Shown: piece by piece, positions 21,800 to 32,869 of the stretch | Position numbering within the stretch: position 1 is the first letter of the stretch | Layout: every line of letters starts with the position of its first letter | Position numbers and translations under genes: made by a program | DNA from: Gymnopus androsaceus JB14 | Taxonomy: Eukaryota > Basidiomycota > Agaricomycetes > Agaricales > Omphalotaceae | Assembly (NCBI GenBank): GCA_009733575.1 | Contig: ML769789.1 | Coordinates: 1 to 53,691 of the forward strand | DNA: 53,691 bases | Direction: 5' to 3' | The notes under the pieces: generated by a model | What the model was told of the DNA's origin: nothing | What the model saw: only the letters and a program-made list of their open reading frames with translations | Databases searched by the model: none

Positions 21800-22437
21800 C
21801 CCCACCTTACCTATCATGCACTGCCCTACCCTAGCCTGCCCTGACCTACTCTACTCTACCCTAGCCTGCCCCACCCTACCCCTAGTCTACCCTACCCTAC
21901 TCTACCCTAGCCTAGCCTAGCCTACCCTCCCCTAGCCTACCCTCCCCTAGCCTACCCTAGCCTACCCTAGCCTAGCCTAGCCTACCCTCCCCTAGCCTAC
22001 CCTCCCCTAGCCTACCCTAGCCTACCCTAGCCTACCCTAGCCTACCCTACCCTAGCCTACCCTAGCCTACCCTAGCCTACCCTAGCCTACCCTAGCCTAC
22101 CCTAGCCTACCCTAGCCTACCCTAGCCTACTCTAGCCTACCCTAGCCTAGCCTAGCCTCCCTACCTACCCTACCTACTCTACCCTCCCCTACCCTACCCT
22201 CCCTCCTACCCTCCCCTCCCTACCCTACCCTACCCTCCCCTCCCCTACTCTACCCTACCCTCCCCTACTCTACCCTACCCTCCCCTACCCTACCCTACCC
22301 TCCCCTACTCTACCCTACCCTCCCTACCCTCCCCTCCCCTACTCTACCCTACCCTCCCCTACTCTACCCTACCCTCCCCTACCCTACCCTACCCTCCCCT
22401 CCCCTACCCTACCCTACCCTCCCCTACCCTACCCTAG
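21800..22437. repeat. CCTAC/CCTAG satellite grading into CCCTA/CCCTC
   Basis: About 640 bp of low-complexity, strongly strand-asymmetric sequence. The left half is dominated by the decamer CCTAGCCTAC; the right half by CCCTACCCTCCC. The minus strand is guanine-rich with many runs of GGG separated by TA or A, hence quadruplex-capable. It resembles, but is not, the canonical CCCTAA telomere repeat. No gene. Confidence 0.9.
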
Positions 22438-24100
22438 AATTCGCCCCTAGTCCACCCCTAAGTGGTCCTAATAACCCCCTAACCCGGGTGTCAATTTTGC
22501 CATGCTATGAGCAATTCGATGAAAATCGTACCAAACTGGGTGTTTGAGTAGATAGCTTATGTCTCAGGTGAGTTGATAGATGGCAACTAGGTTTCTGTGC
22601 GTGAATTACACCTTTAGACAATCTAAATCAATCTCTATCTTCACTTTTGTCCCGGGTATTCATTTGGCCTCGGAACGCATATCGCGAATACAGCTTTGAC
22701 CCAAATTTGGATCAATTATAGGTTGCCAATCAATTGCCAATATCCCACCTGCTGGAAGTATTTACAATGTAAACCGATACAATAAGTAGCCCAATTCGAG
22801 CCTATATACTCTATATTGGTACGGCCGATAAGACAAAAGCGCGTATTGACGCTTTGACATCAAATTCGGCGCCCACGGGCCACTTGTTCCGCGATACCCC
22901 ACGGCGGATTTTGGATAATTTTTAAACCGTGGGGTCACGTCTTCCATCCTCCAAATGACGAGAGAGGGGATAAAGCAATGGATAACTTACTTGTAGAGGT
23001 GTTATTTGAGTTATTTTGCGGTAGTAGAAATCTAACAATCAGTCAGTAACGGCCCTCACTGGCCCCATTCCAACATGCCTAGTACTTACCGCGTATCCAT
23101 TGAGTAGATCTTTAAGAGGGCGTGATAATGGAGCGGAGCTATGAAAGACTGTCATGGGAGAGGTATGTAGAGCGCATGTCGGTGGCAGGATGGACCTGGG
23201 TAGGTGCGTTGAGTGGACGCAGGGAAACCGGTACTTGAGGAGGATATGGGGTTGGGAGCGGGAGCGGGAGGTAGTCGAATGGGCGGATGAAGAGTTCACT
23301 TTCCTATGGGAATGCCCGTACCCATTCGGAAGCTGAAACCCTCCCATCGTCGCAGTCGTAGGCGTCGCACTCAGCGGACTTGTACCAGAAGCAGCAAAAG
23401 TCCGTTTCCGTTTATGCGACGGATGCTAGTGCGCTTCTGAAGGGTTGATCGATAATGACGAAGCTCCACCGCCAGGCGATTTCCTCAGGTTTCTCTCGAC
23501 CCCAGGACTTGTAAGACATCTTCTCCCGCCTCCTGTGCCTCCATTCCCACTTTCCCCAGCCATCCTCATTGTCCTAGCCTGCACCCCCCTCGCTTTCTAC
23601 CTTTCTCTGTATAAATCCCAAGCTCCGGGACCAGAAGATGAAAACAGAGATATATCGCATTTCCAGCACCACATCTATCAGGTAAGTTTTTCTTGTCCTT
23701 CATCTCGATATCAAAATAAACCCATCTACCGCAGCCTTCGCATCCAATGGACCATCCATCGTCGTTGGTGTATCCGCAGATCCAACAAATTGTATTAGGT
23801 CATCATTGGCATTAGGGATTCGACGCAGAGGGTACGGTGGGGCAGGTACTGGAATGAGGTTGTTTTCGTTTAGCTAGAATGGTTGAAGTGGGAGTGAATA
23901 CTTCGCGTGTACCGATGGGAGAATCATCTTCGAGTTAAGGCTGCCTTCTAGAGTTCATGGTACTGGCTAGCTAGGATGAGGAGACTGCGTTGGGGACCTA
24001 ATAGCGTGTCGTTGGCATATATAAAAAGTGGTAAGCGCCGATCTTGATATAACTTGTATGGTAGAAATCTTTGGGCCCATGACCGGTTTATTTCAACAGA
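22438..24100. other. Gene-poor stretch
   Basis: A small AATT-type palindrome GACCCAAATTTGGATC lies at about 22697. Overlapping frames on both strands at 23039-23800 (for example plus from 23445, with a hydrophobic stretch PAILIVLACTPLAFYLSLY) have no domain I recognise and no convincing splice structure. Confidence 0.4.
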
Positions 24101-24102
24101 TA

Positions 24103-24385
24103 CAGTGATCATGGAGTCCTTGAGCCACCTGGAGTCCTTGAGCCATGATGTATTTGTATTGGATTGAATAGAATACGGCATGGCTCAAGGACTACAAATT
24201 TCGACCTGAATTCAAGAAAAAATAACAGTAATTACTTGCCCTTTGTCTGAAGGTCCTTAAAGTAGCTCAGTCTTTGTTTCAGAACCTTTGGATTATTTCT
24301 ATCTACTTAGATATGTTCAAAATGTAATGCAGCAAGTTCCGCATGCAAAAATCAAAGCTGCGGCTCAAGGACTCCAAGATCACTG
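24103..24385. mobile_element. Tc1/mariner-like MITE with TA flanks
   Basis: The terminal inverted repeats match over about 27 of 28 positions. The left end reads CAGTGATCATGGAGTCCTTG then AGCC; the right end, reverse complemented, reads CAGTGATCTTGGAGTCCTTG then AGCC. Both ends are flanked by TA (24101-24102 and 24386-24387), the target-site duplication of the Tc1/mariner superfamily. A second, inner copy of GGAGTCCTTGAGCCATG at about 24131 pairs with CATGGCTCAAGGAC at about 24179. The body is 283 bp with no transposase, so it is non-autonomous. Confidence 0.75.
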
Positions 24386-24879
24386 TAATCATTCCTTATT
24401 ATATTTCCGTGTAGGGCACCCTTTGGAGACGCCGAATGCTAGGTTTTAACCCTATAGGCCTCGTTATGGCAACTACCTACTGCTACGACTTCGAACTTGT
24501 TATTATGGTTAGTCTTATACGTTTGCCTTCATTATGAGCTCAATTTTGGTAGATAGCGGACAAAAATATGGATTTGATTAGGGTGGAGTCCAATGACCTT
24601 GTGGACTAACGGGTGGAAGCTATCGCATACGTGTGCCAATTATCTTGTAGAGTTAATGCTGGGTGCTTATTTTTGGATACCGCTACTAGATGTTGCTGCC
24701 ACGGCCTTCAATGTAGGAGTTGAGGGCTGAAATTATAGTTTAGGTTCTGTTGGGGTATGATGACCATATATACCAAATTATACGCCTTTACAAGTTTGGG
24801 TTATGAAATATACTGTTTTCTACGCAAAGGCGAATACTTAAGTTATTGGTAATGCCGGTGCTTGCAACAGCGAGTTAAC

Positions 24880-25085
24880 CCTGGCTTTATCCTAATTTTC
24901 CCCAGGGAGCCCTGCAGGCGGCTTTCTTTATCCTGAAGCCCCTAAACCTAACCATGGGGCTCTGCCCCATACCCCGCTAACCGCTAACCTCCCAACCCCT
25001 CACTCCTAACCTCGGGGCTTAGCCCCGCAGCGCACCCAACCCCTGAACCCTAACCGACGAGTTTTAGTCCTGGATCAATGTTTCG
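24880..25085. repeat. Double-hairpin element, copy 1
   Basis: About 200 bp, roughly 93 percent identical to 38930-39125. It contains two strong GC hairpins, ATGGGGCTCTGCCCCAT and CGGGGCTTAGCCCCG, separated by C-rich ACCCCTAACC-like stretches, and it starts with CCCCAGGGAGCCCTGCAGGC. It is non-coding. The origin is unknown; it could be a SINE-like or hairpin-type mobile unit. Confidence 0.75.
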
Positions 25086-25199
25086 TCGGAATTTAGGGAG
25101 CGCAATTAACAGTTTGGACGAACGCACAGAAGCTTCTCGTGCGTGGCGTCGGGAGGACGAGGGCGACGACAGCTGACCCATGTACTTTAATAGTTTTTG

Positions 25200-25460
25200 G
25201 ATGCCTAAAGGGATTTGCAGTTGTAACTCTTTTAGGTTAGTTACAAATTGTCACATAGCTGGCTTGTCTGTGAATGGGTTGAACGGCTCGACCGTATTCC
25301 GAGGTACGTTGTATGATTGGGTATTCCGGGCAAGTATCTAACTGCTTCATGAACAGATTAGTAAATAACGCTGTCCATTCTAAGTGGAATGGACTATCGA
25401 GGATTTGAGCGTTGAGTTGGTCAGTCAAGTTGCGGTGGTTCCAAGTTTCGGTGGTTCAGT
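25200..25460 (-). repeat. Dispersed repeat R2, copy 2
   Basis: Matches 1195-1470. The minus-strand frame (25428-25237) keeps a peptide similar to that in copy 1, ending PIHRQASYVTICN here and PIHRPASYTTICN there. No stop interrupts the shared part in either copy. Confidence 0.6.
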
Positions 25461-25469
25461 AGATTAGGC

Positions 25470-26640
25470 GCCTGTACTTGGCTGTATTTTACAACGAACT
25501 AACGAGCCTACCCCTTTTTCATACCCCTCCCCCCCGTATTTGTTCCGCTGGTCACTTGGGTTCTACATACGCCAACCTTCTCAAGCAATACCAACAGCTT
25601 CCCCCTCTCGAACGCTGCAGGAAACATAGCTATTTCTCCACCCCCCGCTCGTGATCTCTAACCCATTCACACCTAGCCTACGCCGTCTCCTTTCGTAGCA
25701 AACGCTGCAAGGCGGTCTGAACGTCAACCCTTTAAACGTCCAGTTTCGAAGCCTGGCAAGGAAAGCGGTTAAGGAGATAGGGTTGGCAATTAACAAGAGC
25801 AGAGAGAGCGAGGGAGAAACCGTCGGACGGAAAGAGACCTTTGAAAGAGGTGAATGGTTCGCGTTAGGCAGAACATAAAGCGCGAAAAGTGAGACTAACC
25901 TAATTCGCATCACGCTTACTGCAGCGACCCTTTTCCAGCTATTTCCTCCCCTTCACTTCCCAAACACGACCCTTACCAACCTAAGTCCCGAAGCCTCCAA
26001 GACCTCACGCAATGCCTCAAGACCCGTTTGCCTCAGATCCCCGCCGTGCTCACAAAGTTCGCCATAACAATACGTCCAGAGTAAGTGTAATTAGGCACGA
26101 CCTGGCGCAAGAGTACCTATGAAACTCGCCGCTGGCCTTGAGGCCCAATTGCGAGGGATGATGATGAGGGTGGCGTCTAGGACTTGAGCAGCCTGGAGGC
26201 GTATCGTTGTAGGAACGAGGAGTGGCCTGATAACTGAAGGGAGATCGAAAGACAACAAGGGGTTAGCTCAAGCGCGAAAGGATATTAAATGGACCAACGG
26301 TACCTTTGCATAACCCGCTCTTTTTAAAGGTATCCAAACAAAATTTCCGTATCCTACTTCGAATTATGGCGGTTGCGTTTGCTGTATGTGTCGTTAATTC
26401 AGAATGTAATTAGGTGAAAAAAGCAAATACCGGGGTATCCCACATAACTCAATCGAAACCAATCGCCAACGTTGAGCCTTGATCTTGTAACACACTTATT
26501 CAACTTTTTGACTCCTTCAATCGGCTGCTAAATCACTTCGATTGTGCCTACAAAAAAGAGAATACATCGCGTCAAATACGCGTACGTTTGTTCACAGGTA
26601 TCTGAAGCTAAATAATAACTTGAGATTTTGGCCATCTGGA
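25470..26640. other. Gene-poor stretch
   Basis: No gene, RNA or repeat was supported. An open frame on the minus strand at 25581-25913 shows no recognised domain. The 3' flank of the gene ending at 26660 is included. Confidence 0.4.
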
Positions 26641-26659
26641 ACGAGAAACTAAACTCACC

Positions 26660-28091
26660 TCATTCTCCATCCGATCCCACCGGGTCATCAGATCCATCCG
26701 ATTCCTCCGAGTCCGACTCAAAATCCCAGTCCCAGTAAAGATGTTTATCGAGAAAATTCTTCACATACTCTGTAATCTCCTCGCCTCCCAGTGCCTCAAG
26801 AATCCTAAGCGTGAGCTTGCGGTCACTTCCGTACCTAGACTGTGCAATTTCGTGCACCTCGACAGCTTCCAGAAGCGACTTCCAGGTCTCCGCAAACTGT
26901 TTGGACTCGCGGGGGTACCCTTGCTTGGTAGTTTGGCAGAAGACGATATCGAGAAGAATGGTAGGGCCAAACTAGTAGCACAATGAGCCCCAAGCGCAAC
27001 TAATCCTTATAAACAACTCACCTGAACGTAAGCGTCCAGAAACTGCTTTCGTCGAGCCATTACCTTGTTAAACTTTTTGCGTACAGGCGAAACAAGCTTG
27101 TTGTATCGACTGGTTTTGAGCTTAGGCGGAATGTCGGTTTGTCTATCAATTTGAGCAAACTCCCCAGGGGGACAGAGAGCGCGCAAGTTGTCGAATGAAG
27201 GTCTTGTGGGTCTTTGGATCCTGTTGTCTCCATTCTTCGTAAGCGATGATCCCGGCGACGTTCCTAATGACCCCAAGAAGTAGCCAGACACGCGGTCTTT
27301 TTTGGGACCCCCAAAGACCAGCGTTTCACGTTGAAGGAGACGGGTGTGAACATCAGGAACGTCTTCAATGTCAAGAGCACTTTGAGCTGTCTGAGAAACT
27401 GTTGACGGGGAGAGATTGCGATCCTTGAAGATTCGTTCCTGTTATTGAATCAGCATCTGGAACAAAAGACTCGCTCTACCACGCACCATATGGCCCTTGG
27501 ATGTAAGATGGTATCCAAAGATCATGTGTCTCAGAGACTCTAGTTCTTGTGCATGAACTGAACCGAGATAACCTCCGCGATCAACCATGCGTGAAAAATG
27601 GACGATGCTGTACTGGCGTCGGTTATCCTCAGGCTCATCCAACCACTCCGAGAGACCAGTAAGCAGCTGCTCAATTCCGCCTTCTATAATGTCCGCCGGA
27701 TCATCCCCATCCTGTCCCTCGTCTTCATCATCAGAGTCTTGATCTTCACAATCATCACTTAGGAAATCGTCTATGAAAAGATTATAAGAAGCAGTATGAA
27801 AAGAGTTGGGTACCCACTCCAGGTATCCAAGCCTATGTTATCTTCACAGTCGGCGACCACACTCATGCCAGTAGTCCACTGAAGTACCTGAGCGCATGCT
27901 TGAGAGACGGTGGTAAGCATTTCTTGAAAGCGCGACTTGGTACCAGGTGTAGCGTTGGCAGGTAGAGGCTCTATTCTGGAGATTTGGCGGTACGCTTGTC
28001 TGGCGCGAAGGCTGGCTTTATCAAGATGAGCTTGAGACGAGACCATGACGGTTAAAGACAGGACCAAAATGAGCACGTGTCCCTGTGACAT
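26660..28091 (-). CDS. Conserved fungal protein of unknown function (family U, intact copy)
   Basis: Four exons splice cleanly: 28091-27818, 27770-27487, 27438-27022 and 26971-26660, giving 428 residues. The start is the first in-frame ATG; it is followed by a hydrophobic run (HVLILVLSLTVMVSS) that could be a signal peptide or membrane anchor, although the paralogue does not clearly share it. Then come a helical part (RARQAYRQISRIEPLPANA), an acidic stretch (DCEDQDSDDEDEGQDGDD), a conserved core (RETLVFGGPKKDRVSGYFLG; SRYNKLVSPVRKKFNKVMAR) and an acidic tail (DSEESDGSDD). A paralogue lies at 41830-43230 (for example KARYNALVTPVRKKFDKMMA and FGPVVLLDATL versus FGPTILLDIVF). I do not recognise the family. 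It sits just downstream of, and on the same strand as, a 2OG-dioxygenase-like gene. Confidence 0.75.
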
Positions 28092-28268
28092 CACGAACGC
28101 GTCCAATTGCGCAACGTGTTTACGGACTCAAGTCCATTGAAAGTATAAAATTCACCATCTATTTCACATATACTGACCAAAAAAATTGTAAAAACTAAAG
28201 TAGGCCTTTTTGCTGAAAGGGTACTTGGTAATCACCTTACCTTTATCAACTACAGTCCTGATTCGCAG

Positions 28269-28607
28269 TTGGATGGAGAGGTCACGATGGCACTTGCAGC
28301 CTTGCCTCGAGACACCAAGGGAAATGTCCTTACGTTGTCTTCCAAGCTTTGCGATACTTCAACCCCCATCTATGACAAGAGATCGGCCAGTTTTTCAACC
28401 GATCTCATAACCGACGTGTTTGCCATGACAAACGCAGAAGCTTATCTCAACACGATGGCCCGAGCTCTCATGGAGCATTGCTTGGGTATGATTTCTCAAG
28501 CTCCCATTGAATCGATAGGGACAAGTTTCTTTCAGCATTTTCATTGGTCAATGAAAATTGGACCCATATTCTTCCAGTCCATGGGTCATTGTATTGACTA
28601 TTATTAG
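28269..28607 (+). CDS. Possible exon or small gene, unknown
   Basis: An open frame with protein-like composition (DTKGNVLTLSSKLCDTSTPI, then AEAYLNTMARALMEHCLG) lies between the two minus-strand genes. A donor-like GTATGA follows HCLG at 28486 and an acceptor-like CGCAG precedes the frame at 28267. It could be an exon of a gene whose other exons I cannot place, or chance. No domain was recognised. Confidence 0.25.
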   Translation: MDGEVTMALAALPRDTKGNVLTLSSKLCDTSTPIYDKRSASFSTDLITDVFAMTNAEAYLNTMARALMEHCLGMISQAPIESIGTSFFQHFHWSMKIGPIFFQSMGHCIDYY

Positions 28608-28705
28608 GGATCATCTATGTTAGCAATGTCAATCTTGCCAATGCAATTGTTGATAAACCCCATAGATCTCTATACATAGGAATAATTGATAGTGAAGAAG
28701 ACACT

Positions 28706-29954
28706 CTATTGGACTTTGGCTAATCTCTTTGCAGCCCGAGTAGCTTCTTTCTTTCGCCTCACATCCCACTCTTTTCCATGTTTGGTCAAGAGCTCAGAGG
28801 TGAAGAAGGTGAGAGTGATGCGCCGACCACTCGTAATGCTACCCGCACTATGAACCATCTTCCTCATCTTGCCCGCACCCAGCTCCCCCTGACACAGGGG
28901 GAAACAAAAGCCCAGCTCGGGAGTCTGCAAATCTGCCCCTTCCCACTCATCTACAGCGGTAATGAATGTCATAGCTTCAAGGTCGTCGCCCCAGTCCAGA
29001 TGATCACGGTCACTACACCCTTGCTTTACTGCAATTGCGAAAAAGGCCCCATGGAAATCCAAATAGGGCATATTCTGCAATGGCTTCGTGAGAAGACGAG
29101 AAACTCGGTCCCAAGCCCTGGGACCGAAAATATTAGAAACAACAATTGGATGAAGAAGTCACGTACATCTTTTGGATTTCCCACTCAGATGGATAAAATT
29201 TTTTGTAAAGTTGCGCGACAGCAGGGGCAATTTCACAAGAAATAATGGAGAGAAACTGCTGCAAGAGTTCAGAGACTTCTTGGCTCTGGTTTTGAGTTTC
29301 CCAAGTGATTTGGGGCTTCTTTGCAAACTTCTCCCAGATCCCAAAATGTAGAGATCTGGTGACTGAGGCACGATTCTGATCAGGTTCCTTCTCTGCGTAT
29401 TTAAACCCTTTCGCAACCATTTCGAGGTATAAAGATTTGAGTTGCTGAGCCGTATCGAGTCTAATCACCTTTGCGAATTTCCGGTAGCATGAACGAGTTT
29501 CAGTTTGGCTTGTTTTATCAATTCGCTCCTCAGCAACAATGTTGTAACGTTGAGCGGGAGGTGCTTGAGGCAGATTGGCTGAGCCAGAGGGAAAGTCATC
29601 CTTAAGCTGACCTCGGAGTTTCGTTCCATCCTTAGAGCTGAAGGCGTAGTTACCGACAACTGATTCCAATTTAATGGAAATGGTGTCTAAAGTTGTCAAT
29701 GTCAGCATAGGTCCTCTGGAGCAAAAGCTGCAGTAACCCACCTTGGGCCCACCTCCTATCCTCCCGAACTATTACCACACTGCCACTCCGTTTAGGTCCT
29801 CGGTGTGCTTTCCTCTTCTTCTTCTCAAGGACAAGTTCTTCAGGAAGAGGAGATGGACCACGCTTTCCAGAAACAAAGATACTCTAAAGTGTGCAAAAGT
29901 ATTTAGTTTAGGAACTGCATGTAGCTTTTGAATAATTACCTTTTCCACAGACAT
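28706..29954 (-). CDS. Fe(II)/2-oxoglutarate dioxygenase-like protein (TET/JBP-like), type 1
   Basis: Four exons: 29954-29940, 29883-29742, 29686-29167 and 29117-28706, 362 residues, all GT-AG. The N-terminal third is basic (LEKKKRKAHRGPKRSG). The C-terminal half has the double-stranded beta-helix signature of Fe(II)/2OG oxygenases: DHLDWGDD supplies the HxD iron ligands, ELGFCFPLCQGELGAGK a core strand pair, MVHSAG the distal His, and SGRRITLTFFT the Arg that binds 2-oxoglutarate. This arrangement is typical of the fungal TET/JBP-like oxygenases, whose animal relatives oxidise 5-methylcytosine. A prolyl-hydroxylase-like role is the alternative. All predicted catalytic residues are present and the frame is intact, so it may be active. 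Substrate unknown. Confidence 0.65.
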
Positions 29955-29989
29955 GGAAGTCAAAGAATAAGCCAATCACATGGTCGTGG

Positions 29990-31147
29990 CAATCACTCAT
30001 CCTCACATTCTTCCCTGCAATCAATAATTGCACAATGCCGCTTACTTGGCGCATGGCACGCTCCATTGTAATTGTTACGGGAGGTCATTCATTCTGCCTC
30101 TTTCCTTCTCCCAACAATATCAAGCAACCACAGCACGTCACGATGCCCACCGAGTCCTGTGCGCGGATCTTGATCTGACTAGGACGCGACTGGGTAGAAT
30201 GAATGCAATGTGAATGTCTCCCATTGTTAAAATCATTCAACCGTTATTGGCATTTAATTGCCACTTGATTTTTTTCTCCAGTGTCCGGTAGGCATTTTAA
30301 TTCACTGAAAGGCTTCTTTTTTGAAACTTATCTGCTCTTAAACACTCTTTTGATATATGTTATTTAGGCCAAATCGTGCCCAAGTAACTTTATTGCACAT
30401 TCGGACCCCGAGTCTGAACTGGTCAACTTCCATTGGCACTCCCTCCGTCACTATTCCTGCCTGAGCTCGGCAGTTGTTTTTCCGGAAGTGCTAGCTGTCG
30501 ACCCAGAATGTCACGGTCATTGTTTTGTGCGTGCACTATACTTAGCGCCCAACCTCTCTCTTTCCTGTACAACGACTGCGCATTTCCCTTCCTTTGCTGG
30601 CCAAACCTGCCAGCTCAACGTTTGATCGAAAACTCAGGCAGAGCTCCAGATCGTTGGCTACGCTTTGACCAGAAGCGTAGCCATCAAGATGATCGACGCC
30701 CTGCGTTTTCCCAACCACCATCTCCGCCATCAACCACCACGATTGTTTTCGTTTCCCAGTCTCCGATTTCTACTCGAATTAACTTGGTCTAGGTCGCAAG
30801 GTTTTTTGAGAGGGGGGGGGGTTAGTTGCGAGTGTCTGTGGAAATTGGGTTGAATAGTCGAATATGGGGGCACCGATAAAGCAGCAGCGCGGTAGAAGGA
30901 TAACTTCAGGCTCGGACTTGGTCTTGATCAATGGGCCTGGCGCTAGGTCTGCTGGAGGGGCTAGTATGAAGAATAACTCGAGCGCTGGACGGAAAAGCTT
31001 GAGAGGGAGAAGCGCCTCTCCTGTAGCCTCTACTATGTCTTGAAATAACTGGGCTTGCCTGGTTATTATTACCTAGCGAGGCTTTGCAGCGCTAGGTAAT
31101 TGGCTCGATAATTCATCCAAGGGGATCTCGGACGAGAGCACTCTGTA
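29990..31147. other. Gene-poor stretch
   Basis: Contains a perfect hairpin at about 30656-30684 (GGCTACGCTT...AAGCGTAGCC) related to one at 8343-8371. A short frame on the plus strand at 30433-30792 is open but unrecognised. GATCTGACTAGGACGC at about 30171 resembles the 3' end of the relic at 1-1123, too short to interpret. Confidence 0.4.
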
Positions 31148-31530
31148 GGGGGTCTTCATGAATCCTCCACGGATATATTCCACAGCGACTGTCCATCTGA
31201 CGATGCTGGCGGATGCATTGGGTCCCTGACACCATCTCCGTAAGTCGATTTTCCGTTATTTCAATTGATTTATCTAATTCGACTCGCGAATAGGTTCTGG
31301 TATCTAAACTTGAGGAGGTCTTGAATTCACAGCTTGCATATGTCCTAAGGTGCGTAGCTTACCACCAACTGCATCCATTACTAACCATTTTTCCCAAGTA
31401 TAGGCGTCCGGCCATATTATTCACATATTCCCTTATTACGAGTCGTCTGCTTTCGGCGCTCGTAAACACTCCATTGCCATCGTTCCACCACTTGCCCGTA
31501 TCCGGTCGTCTGCTGTTCGGCGCCGGTACA
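31148..31530 (+). repeat. Dispersed repeat R1, copy 2
   Basis: Near-identical to 1-385, same orientation. The flanks differ after TTCGGCGCCGGTACA. Confidence 0.8.
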
Positions 31531-32869
31531 TCTCGATTTCTTGATCAATGAAGTCGAGGTGAAGGAGCCTGCTGACAGTCTCGTCGAGTTCAAGCACGGC
31601 AAAGCTGACGGAGAAGGCAAGGAATAAATGGACTACCTCGATGACGATGAAACCTTTGATTCCGAGGTTGATTCCGGATATGAAGGTCCCACTCATCACC
31701 CAGATTGTATCGTGCGCCAGTATACAACAGTCCCCTTACGTCTCCTGCTACTATTGTTGTTCCTGCTACTCCTGCGGCCATCGAAAACGCGCTTACAATG
31801 AAATCGATGATAGGGGAATACGGCTTGGTTGACATGGAGCCAGCGAGTCGTCTGATCGAACCTCTTCTCCTGGGCAGTATACGAACCTCAGGCGACCGCC
31901 CTCTCCTGGACCATACCACAGTCTTTCGGCTCATTTAATCCTGCGCTCTAGTCCCTCATCAATCAAGCTGTAGTCTCGCCCAGTGGGCGCTTCAGTTAGC
32001 GCGCGCTTTTCTTTCTTTAACCACCAACATCCATCCGCCCAAATGGCCGCCGCATCACCTCGAAAACTTATAATCACTATAGACTTTGGCAGGTCCGCGG
32101 GAAACGGGTTAGAAATGGCAGACTTGTAGTCAGAAAGGTCGTTAGGAAATTGTAGACTATTGAATGCGGCGTATTTTGGAGAGTGTGTATACTTGCAAGG
32201 GCCAGTGTTTCCACGTTTGATACTTACTGCTCAATTTATAGTCTAAACGACTTTATCCTGGCTATCGTGGTCGTCGTCGTCTCCCTCCTCCCTGTGTCCC
32301 AATGTTACGATTCTGCGACCCCTACTGAGGGTCAACCTCTGGGTTTCCTCTTCTACTGCTAAGGTAGTCTTCGCCGTCGCTGCCTACATCATCGCTTCCG
32401 AAACCGCCGCTCCAATTCCCGACCCACTACCATCGTGGTTACCACGACGAAACGAAGTAGATACGCACTACGTGCCCAACGTTCCTTTACTGTAGCTCCC
32501 GGGCCGCCTCGAATATCGAGAAATCGAGCAGCAGGGATTTGACGACGGTACTTGCACTTAGGCAGCTCTCAAGATATTTACTGGCAGAAGTAACTCTTAT
32601 TGGAGAGACCGTAAAGTTCCCCGGTGGATACAGCGCCAGTGGCCGAGGCGCGGCAGACACACGAAGTGCTATCTATTCTAAGTAAGTTCTACTCTACTCT
32701 TCTATTGCGTTGCGTTTAACAAAGACTGTTTCTCAGTGCACCTTCCCTGGTCCTATCCAGACATTACCTCCAACGGGTCTCCTTTGGACCACCCCCTGCT
32801 AGTTCTGCCCTATATTTATGCAGCATAGGAATGCGCGCGCAATCCTATACGTATAAAAGTAGTGAAATG
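31531..32869. other. Gene-poor stretch with a possible gene start
   Basis: At 32043 the plus strand reads MAAASPRKLIITIDFG followed by a donor-like GTCCGC. This resembles the first exon of fungal Hsp70-like proteins (ATPase motif IDFGTT), but only 16 residues are available and no continuation was found. Other frames (31590-31934) are unrecognised. Confidence 0.3.

Noticed and set aside
21800..22437. True telomere or subtelomeric telomere tract
   Set aside because: The unit is CCTAC/CCTAG or CCCTA/CCCTC, not CCCTAA, and unique sequence continues on both sides.
23039..23800. Overlapping open frames on both strands
   Set aside because: Composition-driven frames (GC-rich, few stops) with no domain, duplicate or splice support.
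32043..32093. Hsp70-like gene start (MAAASPRKLIITIDFG)
   Set aside because: Only 16 residues match the expected pattern and no downstream exon with Hsp70 motifs was found; mentioned only as a possibility.
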